A stretch of DNA of 64,000 nt from an uncultured Lachnospiraceae bacterium (GCA_949502235.1 CATBDC010000001.1:96786-160785); one strand, 5' to 3'. Counted from the stretch's first letter, positions 9,006-17,916 are shown. Translations and numbers: made by a program. The notes: generated by a model from the sequence alone, not told the origin.

Positions 9006-9542
9006 TTGAAGTTCTTTCTGTATATCACAGATATGATTATTCCAATGATGATATTCGGGATTATATGCTACGGCTGTATGATGAAGGTAGACGTATATGA
9101 TACGTTTATAAAGGGTGCAAAAAACGGATTTTTTACCGTCATTAAAATAATGCCCACACTAATAGGGCTAATGGTAGCTGTAGGAGTCCTGCGGGCTTCC
9201 GGGTTTCTGGATTTTCTGGCCGGAATGATCGGAAACTTTTCAAAGTATATTGGATTCCCAGGTGAACTGGTTCCACTCACAATTGTAAAGATGTTTTCCT
9301 CCTCTGCTGCCACGGGGCTTCTGCTGGATACATACAAAGAATACGGGACCGATTCCCTGCTGGGACTAATCGCATCTATCAGCATGGCCTGCACCGAAAC
9401 GATTTTTTATACAATGAGCGTATACTTTATAACAGCAAAGGTATCAAAAACCAGATATACACTCACCGGGGCACTCCTCGCCACCTTTGCAGGACTCGCC
9501 GCCAGCGTAATCCTCGCCCAAATGATGTTAGGGACGGGGTAA
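9006..9542 (+). CDS. spmB: Spore maturation protein B
   Basis: A 178-residue membrane protein with the SpmB pattern: PMMIFGIICYG, FIKGAKNGFFTVIKIMPTLIGLM, and the SSSAATGLLLDTY then ACTETIFYTMSVYF region. I place the start at the TTG at 9006, because GGAGGTG lies five bases before it and would otherwise fall inside the coding sequence of the ATG at 8988. The last residues LGTG and the stop are supplied by a GGGGACGGGG-type repeat fused to the gene end, so the original C-terminus may have been altered. Confidence 0.85.
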   Translation: MKFFLYITDMIIPMMIFGIICYGCMMKVDVYDTFIKGAKNGFFTVIKIMPTLIGLMVAVGVLRASGFLDFLAGMIGNFSKYIGFPGELVPLTIVKMFSSSAATGLLLDTYKEYGTDSLLGLIASISMACTETIFYTMSVYFITAKVSKTRYTLTGALLATFAGLAASVILAQMMLGTG

Positions 9543-9606
9543 AATTCATTTTACTCCGTCCCAGATTCAATTTAGGCTGTCCCAAAATGAGATTCACCCT
9601 GTCCCC
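9531..9606. repeat. GGGGACGGGG-family palindromic repeat at the end of spmB
   Basis: The copy begins GGGACGGGGTAAAATTCATT, forms a hairpin with TTTTACTCCGTCCC, and ends with two degenerate units (GGCTGTCCC, CACCCTGTCCCC). Its TAA is the spmB stop codon. Confidence 0.8.
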
Positions 9607-9633
9607 TTACTGTTCACTCCCGTTCACAGTAAC
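9607..9633. repeat. Short GTTACTGTTCAC-family repeat
   Basis: A 27-bp copy directly abutting the GGGGACGGGG repeat after spmB, showing that the two repeat families can be nested or tandem. Confidence 0.6.
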
Positions 9634-9782
9634 ATATATCCCTCTTTATATAAATCCATAAATTTTACAATAATGCTTGCATTTTTCCAGAAATGGGTAT
9701 ACTATAATCACATGACATAGTTTTAAAAACTACATGTCGAATTGTGAATAATTTTAAAGATTTATTTTCAGGAGGTACTATC

Positions 9783-10454
9783 ATGTCAAATGCAATCAGC
9801 CAGCACATTAAAGACCCGGGAAGTGCAATCACACATTTTATTGGAATGTTAATGGCAATCTTTGCTGCAGTCCCTTTATTGATAAAAGCTGCTCACGAAC
9901 CAGGCCATATATATATTATTTCCATAACTGTATATGCCTTAAGCCTGATTTTGCTATATGCTGCAAGTACAACCTATCATACATTTAACAAATCCGAAAG
10001 GATAAATACTCTTCTCAAAAAAATCGATCATATGATGATTAGTGTACTAATTGCCGGAAGCTATACTCCCATATGCCTGCTGGTTTTAAAAGGGAAAACA
10101 GGGATAATTCTTCTAAGCATCGTATGGGGCATTGCAATTATCGGGATCATGATTAAAGCATTTTGGATCTATTGTCCAAAATGGATTTCTTCCGTATTAT
10201 ATATTGGAATGGGTTGGACCTGTGTTCTTGCATTTACTCAGATACTGAACTCCATGTCACCGGCGGCTTTTGGCTGGCTCCTTGCAGGAGGCATCATTTA
10301 TACTGTAGGAGGAGTAATCTATGCACTAAAACTCCCGATTTTCAATAGCAGACATAAAAACTTTGGAAGTCATGAAATATTTCACTTATTTGTTATGGGC
10401 GGAAGCGCATGCCACTTTATCGTAATGTACACCTTCGTGTTGGGGACGGGGTAA
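9783..10454 (+). CDS. Hemolysin III / PAQR family membrane protein (TrhA-like)
   Basis: A 223-residue protein with seven predicted membrane segments. Family marks are SAITHFIGMLMA near the N-terminus, AASTTYHTF, KKIDHMMI and the C-terminal SHEIFHLFVMGGSACHF histidine pattern, which in PAQR proteins coordinates zinc near the cytoplasmic face. Bacterial members (TrhA, YqfA) affect membrane lipid homeostasis; haemolysis is not a reliable assignment. AGGAGGT precedes the ATG at 9783. The final VLGTG and stop come from a repeat copy, as in spmB. An AT-rich region with TATACTATAAT at about 9700 probably holds the promoter. Confidence 0.85.
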   Translation: MSNAISQHIKDPGSAITHFIGMLMAIFAAVPLLIKAAHEPGHIYIISITVYALSLILLYAASTTYHTFNKSERINTLLKKIDHMMISVLIAGSYTPICLLVLKGKTGIILLSIVWGIAIIGIMIKAFWIYCPKWISSVLYIGMGWTCVLAFTQILNSMSPAAFGWLLAGGIIYTVGGVIYALKLPIFNSRHKNFGSHEIFHLFVMGGSACHFIVMYTFVLGTG

Positions 10455-10518
10455 AATTCATTTTACTCCGTCCCCAATTCAAAAAACCCTGTCCCAAATT
10501 CGTTTTTCCCTGTCCCCA
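10440..10518. repeat. GGGGACGGGG-family repeat between the hemolysin III and GIY-YIG genes
   Basis: TTGGGGACGGGGTAAAATTC pairs with the following CATTTTACTCCGTCCCCAA, and two more half units follow. It provides the stop codon of the plus-strand gene and the last 18 or so codons of the minus-strand GIY-YIG gene. Confidence 0.85.
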
Positions 10519-10747
10519 CCAGTTTTTCTTTTTCTCTCCTCGTCATATGCTTAATCTCATATTCCCTTTTCATAGCCTCTTCCTTCGTATCAAATTCCTC
10601 AATATAGACCAATTTCACCGGCCTTCTTCCCCTCGTATATTTTGCCCCCTTTCCTTCATTGTGGGCCTTTAAACGTTTATCCATATCATTCGTCCATCCG
10701 GTATATAGATTTCCGTCCTTACATTCTAGTATATATGTATAATTCAT
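10463..10747 (-). CDS. GIY-YIG nuclease superfamily protein (UPF0213-like)
   Basis: A 94-residue protein beginning MNYTYILECKDGNLYTGWT, with the GIY-YIG-like YIL and YTG pair, the conserved Arg-containing NDMDKRLKAHN helix and GAKYTRGRRPVKLVY, as in the YazA/YhbQ single-domain family. Those proteins are small nuclease-fold proteins of uncertain physiological role. GAGAAGGAAG precedes the ATG. The C-terminal tail (VGTGKNEFGTGFFELGTE) is simply translation of the downstream repeat, and another repeat copy lies upstream, so the gene is enclosed by repeats. Confidence 0.8.
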   Translation of the reverse strand: MNYTYILECKDGNLYTGWTNDMDKRLKAHNEGKGAKYTRGRRPVKLVYIEEFDTKEEAMKREYEIKHMTRREKEKLVGTGKNEFGTGFFELGTE

Positions 10748-10802
10748 CTTCCTTCTCCCTGATAATTGGTTTCCTATATCACAAAAATTATAAACTATTT
10801 TG

Positions 10803-10881
10803 AGGGACAGGGCAAATGTCATTTGGGGACAGGCTAAAATCAATCTGGGACGGAGTAAAATGAATTTTACTCCGTCCCCAA
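10803..10881. repeat. GGGGACGGGG-family repeat upstream of the GIY-YIG gene
   Basis: Contains GGGACAGGGC, TTTGGGGACAGGCTAAAAT and a hairpin GGGACGGAGTAAAAT / ATTTTACTCCGTCCC. With the copy at 10440-10518 it brackets the GIY-YIG gene. It ends a few bases after the spoIIQ stop codon. Confidence 0.85.
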
Positions 10882-10887
10882 CATGGT

Positions 10888-11640
10888 TTATTCTAGGAAG
10901 GTGACGGGGTCTATTGGTTGCCCGTCTTTTCTCATTTCAAAATATACATTACAGCCTTCTACGCTATAATACTTCGTTGGCTGGCTTACATAGCCTAATA
11001 TTGTCTTTGCCTCTACATAATCTCCGACCTTTACCGGCACTTCTTTGAGCTGCCCGTAAAACAGCTCATATCCATTGCCAAGGTCTATATTCACTGTTGT
11101 CCCCGTCTCTGCCATGACATCGATGGATTTGACAACTCCGGGGGCTCCGCAGATGACCTGATCGCCTTCTGCCCCGGCAATTACGATTGCAGGATTATAC
11201 TTATACTGATCTAATGTAGAAAAGTATACTGTTTTATCCATGCTGTAGTTCATAATGATTGCTCCGTTTACCGGCCAGAGAAGTCTGCTCTCACTGTCAA
11301 AATAAATCTGATTGCTGACCACAGCATCTGTCTGTATCCCATAAGAGGGGTCTACTGCCACATCCTCCTGCTTTTCGTCTCCCTCGCCTTCTGTTTCTGT
11401 TTCAGGCTTTTCCTTTGTATTTATCACAATATCCTTTGCATTTGTACTTGTTTCTTTGATGTCTTCTTTATCCTTTGTCTTATCCTCGGTCTTTTCAGCC
11501 TGTGCCAGTTTCTCCTCCTGCTGTGTCTCCCTGTAATTCTTAAAGGTATATGTTCCAACTACTGCAATTGCTGCCACAAAGCATAATACCGCCGCGACGC
11601 TCGCCCTGTTTCTCTTTTTTGGCTTCTGTCTTTGCTTCAT
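10888..11640 (-). CDS. spoIIQ: SpoIIQ-like protein with degenerate LytM/M23 domain
   Basis: About 250 residues: a cytoplasmic basic N-terminus, one membrane segment (VAAVLCFVAAIAVVGTYTF), a charged linker rich in Glu, Lys and Thr, then an M23-fold domain from about residue 110 (LLWPVNGAIIMNYSMDKTVYF). The zinc ligands of active M23 peptidases appear lost: the H-x3-D region reads STLDQYKYNPAIVI and the terminal H-x-H reads NVYFEM. SpoIIQ acts in the forespore membrane, binding SpoIIIAH across the intermembrane space during engulfment, where structure rather than catalysis matters in Bacillus. It follows spoIID, the arrangement common in Clostridia. Confidence 0.8.
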   Translation of the reverse strand: MKQRQKPKKRNRASVAAVLCFVAAIAVVGTYTFKNYRETQQEEKLAQAEKTEDKTKDKEDIKETSTNAKDIVINTKEKPETETEGEGDEKQEDVAVDPSYGIQTDAVVSNQIYFDSESRLLWPVNGAIIMNYSMDKTVYFSTLDQYKYNPAIVIAGAEGDQVICGAPGVVKSIDVMAETGTTVNIDLGNGYELFYGQLKEVPVKVGDYVEAKTILGYVSQPTKYYSVEGCNVYFEMRKDGQPIDPVTFLE

Positions 11641-11711
11641 TATTATCACCACCTCTGACTTTATTTTTGCCAGATAGTGATATCCTTATTCACTTCAAAA
11701 CACATTTACAT

Positions 11712-12611
11712 TCAGATATCTTGTTCATTCTCTGTACTTACAATATCTGCCACTTCTTTAATTTCCGTTCCCTCAAAAAAATATCCCAGAATCTCCGGCG
11801 CAGTTTTTCCCTCCTTAGCCATCTCATTTGCCGTATACTGGCTCATTCCAAGGCCATGCCCGACTCCCCTTGTTGTAATCCTAAGCTTTCCGTTATATTT
11901 CTGAAATGTAAAGCAGCTTGACGCCAGATGATAATTCGTCCTGAATTCCTCTCCGCTTATAGAATCATTCCCCACCCTCACGGTCAATACATATCCTGCC
12001 GTGTCGCAGGCAGTAATCTCCGCATCCATATCGTCAATGGTTACTGTCTGGATCTGCTCCGGAGCCTCAATATCAAGGGGGCACTCCATAATCTTAAGGT
12101 ATGGATACTCCTCTCCTCCCAGCACCTCCTGCCCGTCCCTCGTACTGCCGTTGCTTAAACGGAAAAATGAGGTCCGTGCGGGCCTTCCGTCATAGGTCAC
12201 CACCTGCCCTTCCGTATCCTCCCAGGCCCCTTCAAGCCTGGCGTAATTGGCGGATGACTTAAGGGTTCCCCAGGACTCCTCCATCTGCTCCCTCGTCCAG
12301 AAGCTTTCTTCAAGCACAGCATCCCTTCCCTCTTCCTGGAGCTTTGCATATACCCCGGTCCGCACCAGAATTGCCTGCGCCTTTAACACTTCCTTTTTAT
12401 AATCTGCCGGAATTTCTTTTGCCAGAATACCGATACAATATTCCTCAATGGGCATCTCCACTGTTCCTGTTTTCGTCTTGACCTTTACATATGTATCATC
12501 TATATGAAAAGAGGTAGCCACGCTTGGCCCATTTATGAATACTGTAATAATATAAGGCAGCAATACAATAATTGTAAGATAGCACATAAATGTTTTAAAT
12601 TTTTGCCGCAT
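11712..12611 (-). CDS. spoIID: Stage II sporulation protein D (peptidoglycan lytic transglycosylase)
   Basis: A 299-residue protein with one N-terminal membrane anchor (LTIIVLLPYIITVFI) and the SpoIID domain: MPIEEYCIGILAKEIPADY with the probable catalytic Glu at residue 66, KAQAILVRTGVYA, and the C-terminal GVGHGLGMSQYTANEMA block. SpoIID cleaves glycan strands denuded by SpoIIP during engulfment in the mother cell. A sigma-E-like promoter lies directly upstream, and spoIIQ follows 71 bases downstream. Length and motifs match the family. Confidence 0.92.
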   Translation of the reverse strand: MRQKFKTFMCYLTIIVLLPYIITVFINGPSVATSFHIDDTYVKVKTKTGTVEMPIEEYCIGILAKEIPADYKKEVLKAQAILVRTGVYAKLQEEGRDAVLEESFWTREQMEESWGTLKSSANYARLEGAWEDTEGQVVTYDGRPARTSFFRLSNGSTRDGQEVLGGEEYPYLKIMECPLDIEAPEQIQTVTIDDMDAEITACDTAGYVLTVRVGNDSISGEEFRTNYHLASSCFTFQKYNGKLRITTRGVGHGLGMSQYTANEMAKEGKTAPEILGYFFEGTEIKEVADIVSTENEQDI

Positions 12612-12632
12612 AAAATAAACACCCTCCTATAC

Positions 12633-12662
12633 ATTGTATGAAGCGGGTGTCCATTTTATGCC
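12633..12662 (-). promoter_or_regulatory. Sigma-E-like promoter of spoIID
   Basis: Reading the minus strand, GGCATAAA, a 14-base spacer and CATACAAT match the mother-cell sigma-E consensus, whose -10 is CATACANT. The ribosome site GGAGGGTG and the spoIID ATG follow about 20 bases later. Confidence 0.7.
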
Positions 12663-12693
12663 TTCTTGAAATAATATTTAAACGGGAAAAATA

Positions 12694-12727
12694 CGGCTGA
12701 TGCATAAGTTTCCCCATACATCAGCCG
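12694..12727 (-). terminator. Rho-independent terminator after the WDLPA protein gene
   Basis: On the minus strand CGGCTGATG pairs with CATCAGCCG (with short extensions) and is followed by TATTTTTC. It ends the surface-protein/WDLPA transcription unit before spoIID. Confidence 0.75.
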
Positions 12728-12750
12728 CATCTCACCTTGCTCTAAAAGAG

Positions 12751-12942
12751 CTAAGCCCTTGTTCCTTCAACCGAGCTGTCTGCCCACCTGTCGGAAAGCT
12801 CATCCTCAAAATCCTTTTCCCGCTTTTTCATGTTATGGCGATGAACTGCAAATACAACTACCATAGCTATCAGTACAATGAGTGCCGGCAAATCCCAGGC
12901 ACATAACCCGAAAAAGCTATGTGAAAACATATATTCCAGCAT
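12751..12942 (-). CDS. Small WDLPA-motif one-pass membrane protein
   Basis: A 63-residue protein: short N-terminus, CAWDLPALIVLIAMVVVFAV membrane segment, then a basic and acidic helix (HNMKKREKDFEDELSDRW). It is clearly related to the proteins at 36583 and 36796, all sharing WDLPA at the membrane entry and a charged MKK-type tail. GGAGGGAAG precedes the start. The gene follows the large surface protein by about 20 bases, the same order as in the paralogous locus, so the two products probably act together, perhaps through their membrane segments and cytoplasmic helices. No function is known to me. Confidence 0.8.
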   Translation of the reverse strand: MLEYMFSHSFFGLCAWDLPALIVLIAMVVVFAVHRHNMKKREKDFEDELSDRWADSSVEGTRA

Positions 12943-12962
12943 ATTCTTCCCTCCTGCTTTCT

Positions 12963-15900
12963 TTATGCTGCTTCACTCTGATGCTGTATGTCATACTCTG
13001 TGATTTCTCTTCTTGCCTCAAAAATCTTTTTCTGATGCTTCTTCATGCTCTTTGTATAGAACAGTTCCACAATCAGGGCTAACAGTAAAATCAGGAAATG
13101 TAAAATACAGCATTTGTGCTCGTGAGGCCCTGCTGCCAGCGGCACTGCTTCGTCCGCAACTCTGGTTACCGTATCGTCAGCCTCATCAACTGTTACCTCC
13201 GGCGCTGCCAGCGGTACTTCCTCATCTGCCACCGGAACAACTGCTGCCGGAGCCGGAGTTACTGGCGCCGGAGCCGGTGCCGGGGTAAATGTTGTCGGCA
13301 CTGGAGTTACCGGTATAACAGGTACTGTTCCCGGAGTCGGTGTCGGATCGACAGGAGCCGGTGTCTCCGGTGCCGGATTTTCCGGCGCCGGATCCTCTGG
13401 TGTCGGATCTTCTGGTTCTTCCGGTACATATGTGATTACAAAATCTGTATTTCCCTTAATCTCGTAATCCACTGTCGGAGTTCCAGGCGTCCATGTTCCT
13501 CCGGTATAGCCTTCATTCGGGCTGGCTGACGGAATCTGCGCCCCGGTCAGATGTCCAACTCCTCCGTCCTCGGCTTTCGCATTTTCCCCATCCTCATTTT
13601 TCAGGGTTACTACTGCCTTTACAGGGCCGTCAAGAATTCCGTTTACTGCTTCATATGTGACTACTGCCTGATATTTATCCGGGATTCCGTCCGGGCCGTC
13701 ATTCGGGCCAATGTTATCTAACTCATAGACAACTCTGATCTCAATATCCTCCGTGATACTGTCTCCGGTCGGATCTCCTTCTACGTGATCTTTCACGTAA
13801 TTATTGCCGGTTTCTTCATCCTTATAAGTCTCTTCGCCGAGCTTATCACTTACATCGTAAGAATCACCGTAATCCTTCTTCTCTGTGTACTTCGGCATGA
13901 GTTCATTGCCGTCTCCATCCACATAGAATACGGTAATGGTTCTCTTCTGCGAATCATAAGTAATGACAAAGTCTGTATTGTCTTTAATTTCATAGCTTGT
14001 TGTCGGTTCTGCAGGTGTCCATGTACCGCCTGTATAGCCTGTGTTAGGCTGTGCATCCGGTATCTGGTCGGATGTCAGATATGCACTTCCGTCTTCTGCA
14101 TCTTTTCCGTCCTTTTTCAGTGTTACGACAACCTTGACAATCTTATCTTCCCCGTCTAACGTTCCGTTTACTGCCTTAAAGGTGACAACTCTCTGATATT
14201 TGTCCGGAGTTCCGTCCGGCTGATCCGGATTGTCCGGATTCGTTCCGATATCATCTAACGTATAGATAACTTTCACGGTGACATCAGCTCCATCGATTGT
14301 TCCTCTGACATCCCCTTCTACCTCTTCCTTAATATAGTGGCGGCTGTCCTTATCAATCGCTTCCGGAATCTCATTTTCAACATCGTATGGCTCTCCATCC
14401 TTAAATGGATCGACAACTTTGTCATCCTGCAGCTTTTCACCCTGATCTGTCACATACTCTATCGTAACCTTTCTGTCAGGGCTTACAACCGAAGGACCAT
14501 CCTCCGTATCCTCTTTAGGATCATCAGGATCATCAGGATCTGTTACCGTAACAGTATTTTTTAAGGATGTATTAATATCCTCTTTCTGCACAGTATAGCT
14601 TGCCGTTAATGTCATCGTCTGGCCTGCCGGCACCATCACTTCGCCATTTTCAGGAATTACGTTTCCATCCTTATCTTTTACTGTTGCATTCTTGCCATTC
14701 GATAATAAATCACTGACTTTAACTGTTTTATCTTTATTACTATTATTAGTAATATTGATTTCCCATGTGACTGTCTCAGTTTGACTGTCTCCTACCGTTG
14801 CAGTGGAACCGCTGGTTAAGGTCTTTGATACGTCAAGCGGACTTCCGCCAACTGTAACGTCTGCTTCATCGCTCGGACCTTTTTCATCTTCGTTGTTAGT
14901 ACAATCAGCACTAGCTACGTTCTTGATTTCTGTTCCTACCAGAACACCGTCTTTTACTTTAGTTACAATTGTCAAAACTGCTTTACTGCCAGCCGGAAGA
15001 TCGCCTATTGCGTACTTGCCATTTTGTTCTGTAACAGGCTTCTGTTCTCCGTCTACAGTCAATGTAACGCCGTTTTCTGCCTTTTCAAGCTTAGTCAAAT
15101 CCAGATTGTCTGTTATCGTTACATCTTTAGCTGTGATCTTTCCAGTATTTGTTACAGTAATGGTATACTTAACAGTGTCTCCGGCTTTCGGCTGTGCAGC
15201 CACTTCTCCAGCTTTATCAGTCGCTTCTGCTGTTTTTATAATATCTAAGGAAGTATTACACTGCACATCAAATGTCACAAGAATAGTATCCTTATCTTTT
15301 CCTGATGTCCACTTACCAGTGCTGTTATCGTATTTCAGAGTAATGGACTGTGTCTCGCCAGGTGTAACCAGGGTATGCCGTTCTCCCACTCCAAAGCTTG
15401 GTTCCATACTATACATTTTGGCATAAACATCACCGTATAATGTAACATCACAGTAATAGGTGCCATCTTTCCGATATACATTTCCTATAGAAGCTTCGTG
15501 ATGTCCATCAACCGTACCATTCCATGTACTGTATATTTTGTCGTCATGTATCTCTTTTACGTCATGTACCTTTACAAAACCACGCAGTATACCATATAAG
15601 TCATCTCTTGACGGTGCGCCAGGCGGGGTCGGCTCATTTTTCTCCCATACAGCATAGATCGTCTTCGTTGGATTCTCCTTATAAAGCGTCAGCGTATCAC
15701 CTGCCTGATACTGTGCCTTCTCCGCGTTGGCGGTATCAGCCCACCCTTTGAAGGTATAACCCTCATAATGCGGAATAGTATTCTGTACAGTAAAGTCTTC
15801 AGAAGCATCTGAAGAGACTTTCTTGCTGCTCCATGTCTTCAGAGCTTTCTCTCCTTCGCCTGCAGCTCCGCCATTTGCATCATAGATCAGCTCATAGTTA

Positions 15901-17675
15901 TACTCAGCCTTTTTTCCAGTAACTTTAATATAGACAGTGATCGGCATAGTACGAGTTATCAGATATGCACTCTGGCCATTATCAGTTGTAGGGATCTTGA
16001 ACTTTGGCATAACAACAACCTGCGTTGTACCCTCTTTGAGACCCTTCACCTTAATTCCTACACCCTTCATGTTGGAATTACCGACATCATCTGCCTCTGC
16101 TTTGCTGTTAATCTCATACGCCTCTACCGTAGCAATAGATTTGTCATAAGAGCCAACTGAAATTCCTAACATTTCCTGTGCGTAAAAAGAATAGGTATAT
16201 GTGTAATAATAGTTTCTTATCGTTCTATCATGAACAATACCTACTCCAATGGAAGATCTCTCGCCATAAGAACCTTCAAAGGTGCTGTACTTTCCCCACA
16301 CAGCCTTATCCGTAGTAAGATCATAGGTTACACTTCTCGTTATATCAGCCAAAGTTGTACCGCTCTGGCTGGTAGTTCCATTGGTAACAGTATAATCAAA
16401 ATTCAGCTCCATATTCCAAGTGCCAAGAGAATAATGCGGGTACTTAGCATCCACACCTACGGAAATCTTTGTTGTACCGCTTGCTGTACCTGGTTTAAAA
16501 GTAACAGTAAGTTTACCGCCGTCAGTTGTGTAGCTTGCTGTAGCAACATCTGGATTACTATTGGTGATATTAACCCCATTATAACCTGTTACATTTACCG
16601 CTCCATCCCAGCCTCCAGTAGCCCATACATTCGGCGTACCACTGTCTGTTTCTTCCTCGCCATTCAGCTTGACAATACCATAACAGGTATCACTCTGACC
16701 AAGATTGTAGGCGTTCTCAAATGCTGACTTAGTTACTCCGCTAGTACTTGTATAAGGTAATTGTGCTTCAGAATACTCTCCTGCATTCTCAATCCCTTCA
16801 ACCGCCAGTACTGCCTCATAGACCGCATATACTTTCTCTAAAGCCTCTGCAGCATCCTCTCGTCCGGCGAGCTCTTCATCCAGTGCTTCCCACATATCCA
16901 GTACCGCATTGACCTGCCCGCCGATTTCCTCAGCGTTTTCTTTTGTCACCTCATCCGCAGACGGAAGGGCTGCTGCCGCATCCAGAAATCCTTTAACTGC
17001 TGCCGGAGCTTCTTCTGTTTCCTCTGCATCTGATTCCCCGTCTGCCTCTGTCTGGGGAGCTTCCACATACTGCACTGCGATCTCTGTCTCTGCTCCTACA
17101 CTTCTTACAATATACTCTTCCGGATTTCCTGTTTTCTCCACATCAATTCCATTTACCCTGACAGTATCCACTGCCCATCCCTCATTCGGGACAACGCGGA
17201 AAATGAAATCGCTGCCTTCCTGAACATCCTTCGTAAAATACATCGTATCCACCTGCTGTCCATCAACCCAGACAGCCCCTGCCGTCAAATCATTTTCATT
17301 GAACCTGACAGCATAGGTGTTCACCTGCTCCGCTGCTCCCGCTGGGACTGTATCCGCCGGAGCCTGCTCTGCATCCACCGGGATCTGCTCTGGCTCTGCC
17401 GGTGCCGCCGGGGTTACCGATACTTCCGGTGCGGCCGGTTCTGCAGGCGCTTCTGGCTCTGCCATTACTTCTGGCTGCGGTTCTGCCGATGCTTCCGGTT
17501 CTGCCGCCTCTGGCTGTTCCCTTGGCTCCGGGACGCCTTCTGAATAGCCGGGTTCAGTTCCTGTAAGCTCTTCTGCCTTAACAACGCTCATATCACCAAG
17601 AAATGTGGTGAATATCATTGCAAATGCTAAAAAGAGCGCCAGATGTTTTCTGATTTTCCCTCTTCTCGCTTTCAT
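12963..17675 (-). CDS. Large repeat-containing surface protein with LHF/KSMK C-terminal anchor
   Basis: About 1570 residues. Order: signal peptide (to about 36), Glu/Pro/Ala-rich stretch, an Ig-like and low-homology region, an InlB/Flg_new-type repeat (YELIYDANGGAAGEGEKAL to TIYAVWEKN, near 600-690), two DUF11-like domains (KAGDTVKYTITVTNTG and NITNNSNKDKTVKVSD), MucBP-like segments, and two near-identical modules with GYTGGTWTP and TDFVITY. A Pro/Ala wall-spanning region leads to a doubled EVPLAA motif, then KCCILHFLILLLALIV and YTKSMKKHQKKI. There is no LPXTG signal, so membrane anchoring by this C-terminal segment is inferred. The product is probably an adhesin or matrix protein. The ATG at 17675 is preferred over an upstream GTG on ribosome-site spacing. 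Confidence 0.8.
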   Translation of the reverse strand: MKARRGKIRKHLALFLAFAMIFTTFLGDMSVVKAEELTGTEPGYSEGVPEPREQPEAAEPEASAEPQPEVMAEPEAPAEPAAPEVSVTPAAPAEPEQIPVDAEQAPADTVPAGAAEQVNTYAVRFNENDLTAGAVWVDGQQVDTMYFTKDVQEGSDFIFRVVPNEGWAVDTVRVNGIDVEKTGNPEEYIVRSVGAETEIAVQYVEAPQTEADGESDAEETEEAPAAVKGFLDAAAALPSADEVTKENAEEIGGQVNAVLDMWEALDEELAGREDAAEALEKVYAVYEAVLAVEGIENAGEYSEAQLPYTSTSGVTKSAFENAYNLGQSDTCYGIVKLNGEEETDSGTPNVWATGGWDGAVNVTGYNGVNITNSNPDVATASYTTDGGKLTVTFKPGTASGTTKISVGVDAKYPHYSLGTWNMELNFDYTVTNGTTSQSGTTLADITRSVTYDLTTDKAVWGKYSTFEGSYGERSSIGVGIVHDRTIRNYYYTYTYSFYAQEMLGISVGSYDKSIATVEAYEINSKAEADDVGNSNMKGVGIKVKGLKEGTTQVVVMPKFKIPTTDNGQSAYLITRTMPITVYIKVTGKKAEYNYELIYDANGGAAGEGEKALKTWSSKKVSSDASEDFTVQNTIPHYEGYTFKGWADTANAEKAQYQAGDTLTLYKENPTKTIYAVWEKNEPTPPGAPSRDDLYGILRGFVKVHDVKEIHDDKIYSTWNGTVDGHHEASIGNVYRKDGTYYCDVTLYGDVYAKMYSMEPSFGVGERHTLVTPGETQSITLKYDNSTGKWTSGKDKDTILVTFDVQCNTSLDIIKTAEATDKAGEVAAQPKAGDTVKYTITVTNTGKITAKDVTITDNLDLTKLEKAENGVTLTVDGEQKPVTEQNGKYAIGDLPAGSKAVLTIVTKVKDGVLVGTEIKNVASADCTNNEDEKGPSDEADVTVGGSPLDVSKTLTSGSTATVGDSQTETVTWEINITNNSNKDKTVKVSDLLSNGKNATVKDKDGNVIPENGEVMVPAGQTMTLTASYTVQKEDINTSLKNTVTVTDPDDPDDPKEDTEDGPSVVSPDRKVTIEYVTDQGEKLQDDKVVDPFKDGEPYDVENEIPEAIDKDSRHYIKEEVEGDVRGTIDGADVTVKVIYTLDDIGTNPDNPDQPDGTPDKYQRVVTFKAVNGTLDGEDKIVKVVVTLKKDGKDAEDGSAYLTSDQIPDAQPNTGYTGGTWTPAEPTTSYEIKDNTDFVITYDSQKRTITVFYVDGDGNELMPKYTEKKDYGDSYDVSDKLGEETYKDEETGNNYVKDHVEGDPTGDSITEDIEIRVVYELDNIGPNDGPDGIPDKYQAVVTYEAVNGILDGPVKAVVTLKNEDGENAKAEDGGVGHLTGAQIPSASPNEGYTGGTWTPGTPTVDYEIKGNTDFVITYVPEEPEDPTPEDPAPENPAPETPAPVDPTPTPGTVPVIPVTPVPTTFTPAPAPAPVTPAPAAVVPVADEEVPLAAPEVTVDEADDTVTRVADEAVPLAAGPHEHKCCILHFLILLLALIVELFYTKSMKKHQKKIFEARREITEYDIQHQSEAA

Positions 17676-17752
17676 AAGCACTTTCTCCTTTTTTAATATG
17701 AAATAATAAGTAGTTACATGTAAAGCAAATCGTTTTTTACTTTACATCTATA

Positions 17753-17780
17753 TAGACTGGATTTAGAAGTCAAATTGCTC
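17753..17780 (-). promoter_or_regulatory. Possible ECF-type promoter of the large surface-protein gene
   Basis: On the minus strand GAGCA and GTCTATATA are separated by 18 bases, resembling the better-matched GA-C/GTCTC pairs upstream of 35680 and 39693 (16 bases). A hairpin with ATGTAAAG and CTTTACAT arms follows in the leader. The match is weak. Confidence 0.35.
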
Positions 17781-17835
17781 ACTTTTTCGAGAAGTTTTTT
17801 AAATTTTTTCACCACAAGTTATTTGATACAAAAAG

Positions 17836-17875
17836 ATAAGGCGCCTGCCCCGGTTTATAGAGGTAAACGCCTTAT
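17836..17875 (-). terminator. Rho-independent terminator downstream of the sigma/DUF262 remnant region
   Basis: On the minus strand ATAAGGCG pairs with CGCCTTAT and is followed by CTTTTTG. It separates the sigma-factor operon from the surface-protein gene, which therefore needs its own promoter. Confidence 0.65.
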
Positions 17876-17916
17876 GAGGATATTAAATTCTGTCACTATA
17901 CGGCATATATTTTAGT

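Noticed and set aside
9531..10881. CRISPR array from repeated GGGGAC units
   Set aside because: Units are palindromic, irregularly spaced and lack uniform spacers; no cas genes are present.
10888..11640. Active M23 endopeptidase
   Set aside because: Zinc-ligand histidines appear replaced (STLDQYKYN, NVYFEM), and the neighbour spoIID points to the structural SpoIIQ role.
13050..13530. Plus-strand Arg/Cys-rich frame opposite the Pro/Ala region
   Set aside because: Low-complexity antisense translation of the surface protein's wall region.
12963..17675. Sortase-anchored LPXTG protein
   Set aside because: No LPXTG or variant precedes the C-terminal membrane segment, and no sortase gene is in the window.
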